The notes beneath the pieces were generated by a model that was not told the origin of the DNA, ran no database searches, and saw only the letters and a program-made list of their open reading frames with translations. A DNA stretch of 64,000 nt from Flavobacteriales bacterium. Its GTDB lineage: Bacteria; Bacteroidota; Bacteroidia; Flavobacteriales_F; PHOS-HE28. This document shows, piece after piece, positions 60,105 through 64,000 of this stretch. Position numbers and translations under genes: made by a program. Numbering within the stretch: the first letter of the stretch is position 1; each line of letters begins with the position of its first letter. Location: NCBI GenBank assembly GCA_016719225.1, contig JADKAN010000001.1, positions 372,001 through 436,000 on the forward strand, read 5' to 3'.

Positions 60105-60503
60105 ATGCTGCTCAATTCCGAAGAGATCTCCAATGACCTCGGCACCTTGGCCCTTCGCGTCACCGCAGGTGGTACGTTGCTCATGCAGCATGGCCTGCCG
60201 AAGCTCATGGCTTTCGGTAACCTCAGCGGGACGTTCTCCGATCCATTGGGTGTAGGTCACTTCATCAGCTTAATACTCATCCTAGTGGCCGAGGTGGTCT
60301 GCGGCACCTTGGTCACTTTGGGGCTGTGGACGCGGATCAGCACCATTCCGCCCATCATCGCCATGGCAGTGGCCACATTCATGCAGCATGGCGACGAGCC
60401 CTTCAAGAACCAGGAACTCGGCTTCCTCTACATGATGGCCTTCTTGGCCGTGTTCCTCTTGGGCAGCGGCAGGTTCAGCCTGGATCGGTTGAATTTCCGG
60501 TGA
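60105..60503 (+). CDS. DoxX family membrane protein
   Basis: A 132-residue protein with four hydrophobic segments. LALRVTAGGTLLMQHGLPKLMAFG (DoxX N-terminal mark) and ILVAEVVCGTLVTLGLWTRI agree with the DoxX/DUF417-like family, in which members take part in quinone or thiosulfate redox or in unknown inner membrane roles. Divergent from the small barrel gene across 173 bases. Confidence 0.85.
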   Translation: MLLNSEEISNDLGTLALRVTAGGTLLMQHGLPKLMAFGNLSGTFSDPLGVGHFISLILILVAEVVCGTLVTLGLWTRISTIPPIIAMAVATFMQHGDEPFKNQELGFLYMMAFLAVFLLGSGRFSLDRLNFR

Positions 60504-60578
60504 AAGCATCACCGGTCCTGGGCTTTAGCGTAGTTGGTCAGGCAGCCTCTGGTGAAGGATGCCCGTAATGATCCTCGC

Positions 60579-61748
60579 CTATTGCCGCAGCTTATACTGC
60601 ATATAGCCGAGCTGTTGCTTCTTCGGAATGCTGCCGAGGCTTCCGTACACCAACCGGATCACGAAGGGTCGTCCATTCAGGTCCACCGAACGGGAGTTGG
60701 CATAATCCACCCAATGATAGATGGCTTCGATCCCGAGATAGTTCCACGAATTAAGATAACGGCGATAGCCAAGACCCATGCTGAGATCGAAGGACCCGGC
60801 CGTCCCGCTTTCCAGCCCGGAATTGGGCTTGGCGTCGAAGGTGTCAAAACCGTCATAGCCGATACCTGCGAGCAATTGGACCTCGTTCGGCCCGACGTTG
60901 AGCACATCACGGCCCACATCGATCCCTATATATCCACCGAAAAAATGGGAGGTGCTCTCCACGGTATCGGCATTCGTTCTGCGGGCGGGATAGGGTTCCG
61001 CAGAAGAGACGAAGCGGAAGCCCACCGCCAGGTCGTAATTCATTTTACGGTACTTCGATCCCATTTGGAACCCCAATTCCGGATGTATCCCGAGGACGTC
61101 CAATTCGCCGGTGGGGATCCAAGCGCCCAAGGAAATTGCAAAGTGGACTTCCGGAAGATGGACCACGCGCTCTACCGCCTCGAAATACTTAGTACGCAGT
61201 TTCGTTCCTGCATACTCACCTCGTTGGATCGCGGGAAAGAGCAAGTTCGCATCCGTTCCGTAAAACTCGCCCAGCCCATACTCGACCATCCCGGGAGAGA
61301 AGCTTTTGATCAGTTCGGTCGACCACGCTTTCGTGAAATTCAGGTAGCCGGCTATCTGCGGAGCTTGCCTCAACAGCTCAGCCTTGGGTAGGCTGTCCAG
61401 ATAACGGTAGACCACTAAATGCGCTATGATATCGTCGGAAAGCGCCGTGTCCACCAACGCCGGCTTTGCAAGCAGTTCGAGCACACGTGAACGTTGCCAG
61501 GCTTCGGTCTCCGGGCATTTGCGGTGCCATTGATCCAACACCATTGCGGCGGAATCCATTTGCCCACGCAACACGTTGCCTTGGAAGATGTACAAGGCAT
61601 TCACAGCGATGTCATTGCAATTCACCACGGGGCGCTGAAGCAATGAATCGATACCTGTTTGGGCAACGAGACATGCCGTTCCCCACGGGGATGCTACAGC
61701 TAGGGCAAGAACGATGCGGTGCAACTTCGGCATAGTGGCCGAATTCAT
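60579..61748 (-). CDS. Hypothetical exported protein with C-terminal barrel-like strands
   Basis: A 389-residue protein. N-terminal signal peptide (LALAVASPWGTACLVAQ), then a helical, TPR-like segment with NALYIFQGNVLRGQMDSAAMVLDQWHRKCPET (about 45-85). From about 170 the chain alternates strands (VHFAISLGAWIPTGEL, LGFQMGSKYRKMNYDLAVGFRF, GGYIGIDVGRDVL, GYDGFDTFDAKP) like an outer membrane protein of about 12 strands. I do not recognise a family. Start is 8 bases after the SPT-like gene, so the two are probably co-transcribed. Confidence 0.6.
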   Translation of the reverse strand: MNSATMPKLHRIVLALAVASPWGTACLVAQTGIDSLLQRPVVNCNDIAVNALYIFQGNVLRGQMDSAAMVLDQWHRKCPETEAWQRSRVLELLAKPALVDTALSDDIIAHLVVYRYLDSLPKAELLRQAPQIAGYLNFTKAWSTELIKSFSPGMVEYGLGEFYGTDANLLFPAIQRGEYAGTKLRTKYFEAVERVVHLPEVHFAISLGAWIPTGELDVLGIHPELGFQMGSKYRKMNYDLAVGFRFVSSAEPYPARRTNADTVESTSHFFGGYIGIDVGRDVLNVGPNEVQLLAGIGYDGFDTFDAKPNSGLESGTAGSFDLSMGLGYRRYLNSWNYLGIEAIYHWVDYANSRSVDLNGRPFVIRLVYGSLGSIPKKQQLGYMQYKLRQ

Positions 61749-61756
61749 GTCAGCGC

Positions 61757-63001
61757 TTAAAATGTCGCGATCGACTCCGAGGCGTATTCCCCGGCCTTCA
61801 ACTTCGCGGATACGGTCTTGAAGCTATCGATCGTGCGCTTCACGTCCTCCATGGAATGGGTGGCCGTTGGGATCAGGCGCAGCAGGATCTCCCCTTTCGG
61901 GATCACCGGATACACCACGATGCTACAGAAGATGCCATGGTTCTCGCGCAGGTCCACCACCACGTTCGTGGCCTCGGGTACACCACCTTTCATGTAGACG
62001 GGTGTTACGCAACTGTTCGTGTTGCCGATATCGAGGCCGGCCTCTTTCAGCCCGTTCTGCAAGGCATGGGTGATCTCCCACAACTTAGCGCCGAGCTCGG
62101 GCATGGTGCGCATCATCTCCAAGCGCTTCATGGCGCCGATGACGAGCGGCATGGGAAGGCTTTTGGCATAGACCTGGCTGCGCATGTTATAACGCATGTA
62201 CATCATCACGTCCTCGGGGCCGCTGATGAAGGCACCGATGCTGGCCATGCTCTTGGCGAAGGTGCCGAAGTAGATGTCGATCTGGTCCTGCACACCTTGT
62301 TCATCCCCTGTGCCGCGGCCGTGTTCGCCCATCTGCCCGAAGCCGTGTGCGTCGTCCACGAAAAGACGGAAGTTGTACTTTGCCTTACGTGCAACGATCT
62401 CCTTCAATTTGCCTTGGTCGCCAGCCATGCCGAACACACCTTCGGTCATTACCAGGATGCCGCCACCGGTATGTTCTGCCACCTTGCGCGCATGCTCCAA
62501 CTGCTTGTCGAAACTATCCATGTCGTTGTGCTGGAACATGAAGCGCTTCCCTGCGTGCAGGCGAGCTCCGTCCATCATGCAGGCATGGCTTTCACTGTCG
62601 AAGACCAGCACGTCGTGCCGGGTCAGTAAGGCATCGATGCAGCTCATACATCCTTGATAGCCGAAATTCAGCAGGTAGGTGTCCTCCTTCTGCATGAAGT
62701 CGCTCAGCTGATCCTCCAGCTGCTCGTGGTATTTGGTCTGGCCGCTCATCATACGCGCACCCATCGGATAGGCGAGGCCCCAATCCCTTGCGGCATCCGC
62801 GTCCACCTTGCGGACTTCCGGATGGTTCGCCAGACCGAGGTAGTTGTTCAGGCTCCACACCAGCACTTCCTTACCGCGGAAGGTCATGTGGGCGCCCAAT
62901 TCGCCTTCCAATTTCGGGAAAGCGAAATAGCCGTGTGCTTGTTTGGCGTGGCGGCCTATCGGGCCGGCGTCTTTGCGGATCTTGTCGAAGATGTCGTTCA
63001 T
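61757..63001 (-). CDS. AOS-family acyltransferase, serine palmitoyltransferase-like
   Basis: A 414-residue PLP enzyme of the alpha-oxoamine synthase group. GYFAFPKLEGELG, WSLNNYLGLANHPEV, GYQGCMSCIDAL, FDSESHACMMDG, EGVFGMAGDQGKL, the PLP Asp in FVDDAHGFGQMG and the Schiff-base Lys in YFGTFAKSMASIGAF are readable. Members join an amino acid to an acyl-CoA/ACP; in Bacteroidota this clade is assigned to serine palmitoyltransferase (sphingolipids) or cysteate acyltransferase (sulfonolipids). ATG 63001 matches the family start MNDIFDKIRKDAGP. It lies immediately upstream of an unknown barrel gene. Confidence 0.85.
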   Translation of the reverse strand: MNDIFDKIRKDAGPIGRHAKQAHGYFAFPKLEGELGAHMTFRGKEVLVWSLNNYLGLANHPEVRKVDADAARDWGLAYPMGARMMSGQTKYHEQLEDQLSDFMQKEDTYLLNFGYQGCMSCIDALLTRHDVLVFDSESHACMMDGARLHAGKRFMFQHNDMDSFDKQLEHARKVAEHTGGGILVMTEGVFGMAGDQGKLKEIVARKAKYNFRLFVDDAHGFGQMGEHGRGTGDEQGVQDQIDIYFGTFAKSMASIGAFISGPEDVMMYMRYNMRSQVYAKSLPMPLVIGAMKRLEMMRTMPELGAKLWEITHALQNGLKEAGLDIGNTNSCVTPVYMKGGVPEATNVVVDLRENHGIFCSIVVYPVIPKGEILLRLIPTATHSMEDVKRTIDSFKTVSAKLKAGEYASESIATF

Positions 63002-63194
63002 GGATGGATGTATGCGAGCCGCGAAAGTAATCCGGTCGCCCACTTGCATGGTCCTTTGGTGGAAAATCCGTCAGCGCGATGTAAAGGCGGAAGGAGCACC
63101 TGTTCAAAACTTTCCACCGGGAAATTTGGTGGATCCAGTGCGAGGTGCTTAATTGCACGTCACAATGATGACGAGATAATCGTCAAAGGTGAAA

Positions 63195-63659
63195 ATGACA
63201 CATTTAAAACAAGGCGACAAGGCCCCCGCGATAAATGGCTTGGATCAGGACGGCAAAGCCGTTTCACTGGCTGACTACAAAGGCAGGAAGCTGGTGTTGT
63301 ACTTCTACCCGAAGGATGATACACCGGGCTGCACGGCCGAAGCTTGTAGCCTGCGCGATGAACATGACCTGATCCGCCAAAGCGGTTTCGAGGTGCTTGG
63401 CGTTAGCCCCGACCAAGCCAGTAAGCACAAGAAGTTCGCGGACAAGTACGACCTGCCCTTCCGGCTCTTGGCGGATACTGAAAAGGAGGTGGCCATGCGT
63501 TATGGCGTTTGGGGCAGGAAGAAATTCATGGGCCGTGAATTCGATGGCATCCTGCGGACCACCTTTGTGATCGATGAACAGGGCATCATCCAGCAAGTGA
63601 TAGACAAGGTGCGCACTACGGACCATGCTCTTCAAGTTCTGGAAGCGTCGAAAGTCTGA
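63195..63659 (+). CDS. bcp: Thioredoxin-dependent thiol peroxidase (Bcp/PrxQ)
   Basis: A 154-residue peroxiredoxin reducing H2O2 and organic peroxides. Peroxidatic C46 in DDTPGCTAEAC and the resolving C51 five residues later (PrxQ type); Arg in FRLLADTEKEVAMRYGV. ATG 63195 is preferred to GTG 63189. Short gap to recA, in which only modest sequence is seen. Confidence 0.95.
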   Translation: MTHLKQGDKAPAINGLDQDGKAVSLADYKGRKLVLYFYPKDDTPGCTAEACSLRDEHDLIRQSGFEVLGVSPDQASKHKKFADKYDLPFRLLADTEKEVAMRYGVWGRKKFMGREFDGILRTTFVIDEQGIIQQVIDKVRTTDHALQVLEASKV

Positions 63660-63726
63660 GCGGAGGCAGCTGTACCGTCGCCCTTGATGGCGACCATTGA
63701 AACAAGCAACTAAAACAACCAACACA

Positions 63727-64000
63727 ATGGCAACTGAGGTGAACAAGGACAAGCTGAAAGCATTGCAGCTCACCATGGACAAAATGGAAAAGTCCTTCGG
63801 TAAGGGAGCAGTGATGCGGATGGGCGACGACGCCATTGAGAAAGTGGAGGTGATCCCTTCGGGTTCCATTGGCTTGGACCTTGCCTTGGGCGTGGGAGGT
63901 TATCCCAAGGGCCGAGTGATCGAGATCTACGGGCCGGAAAGCAGTGGTAAGACCACGTTGGCGATCCACGCCATCGCCGAATGCCAGAAGCGCGGTGGCA
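63727..64000 (+). CDS. recA: Recombinase RecA, N-terminal part
   Basis: The first 91 codons of RecA; the window ends inside it. KDKLKALQLTMDKMEKSFGKGAVMRMGD pattern (partial here), IPSGSIGLDLALGVGGYPKGR and Walker A GPESSGKTT at about 71-79 leave no doubt. ATG 63727 gives the usual MATEVNKDKLKAL N-terminus. Confidence 0.96.
   Translation, partial: MATEVNKDKLKALQLTMDKMEKSFGKGAVMRMGDDAIEKVEVIPSGSIGLDLALGVGGYPKGRVIEIYGPESSGKTTLAIHAIAECQKRGG

Overview
The window reads as a gene-dense, roughly 55-58% GC chromosome segment of a Bacteroidota bacterium, most likely a high-GC Flavobacteriales-type lineage. Indicators are TAnnTTTG-type -7 promoter boxes with almost no Shine-Dalgarno sequences, a type IX secretion (T9SS) C-terminal domain on a cupredoxin, MbnP-like, DUF4421 and DUF6913 families, a LysM/periplasmic-binding protein directly after guaA, and a serine palmitoyltransferase-like enzyme. 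There is no phage, insertion sequence, integrase or CRISPR array. Both ends cut genes: a TonB-dependent receptor at the left and recA at the right.

Region by region. 1-4107: a probable copper/metal handling locus (TonB receptor, divergent from a small Cys protein, a barrel protein with an N-terminal CDQCGCG motif, and an MbnP-like lipoprotein). 4149-8247: a tight three-gene glycan operon (GT4, formyltransferase-like/beta-propeller fusion, flippase). 8322-9000: tRNA-His(GTG) whose 3' end and terminator are repeated five times in a ~131-bp tandem array rich in hairpins; this is the most unusual structure in the window. 9070-15740: CDF transporter, NhaA, then an arginine block (arginase, CtlX, ArgS), an S4 RNA-binding protein and tRNA-Arg(CCG). 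15786-28906: exported proteins, TypA, a cupredoxin, Pol IV, an S1 protease with Ca-loop repeats, TerC. 28928-32946: GT22, PAP2_C, SDR and PhyH genes of lipid/glycolipid flavour. 33025-39495: rimK, guaA, LysM protein, and an iron-type ABC permease/ATPase pair. 39550-55238: housekeeping (mscL, DUF349, desaturase, RsmI-like, LMW-PTP, dnaA, ribD, prmC, ligA, dapA, exonuclease). 55857-59214: the conserved thrS-infC-rpmI-rplT operon with a non-AUG infC start. 59344-64000: a barrel protein, DoxX, the SPT-like enzyme, bcp and the start of recA.

The strongest candidates for something undescribed are the tRNA-His 3'-end array (with a 16-bp pairing that could compete with tRNA folding) and the MbnP-type metal locus. 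Weaker leads are a formyltransferase-like fusion lacking the usual catalytic Asn, the protease carrying duplicated KYTGxxNDRD loops, and degenerate repeat text shared by separate intergenic gaps. All family calls come from reading the translated sequence; no database search was run.
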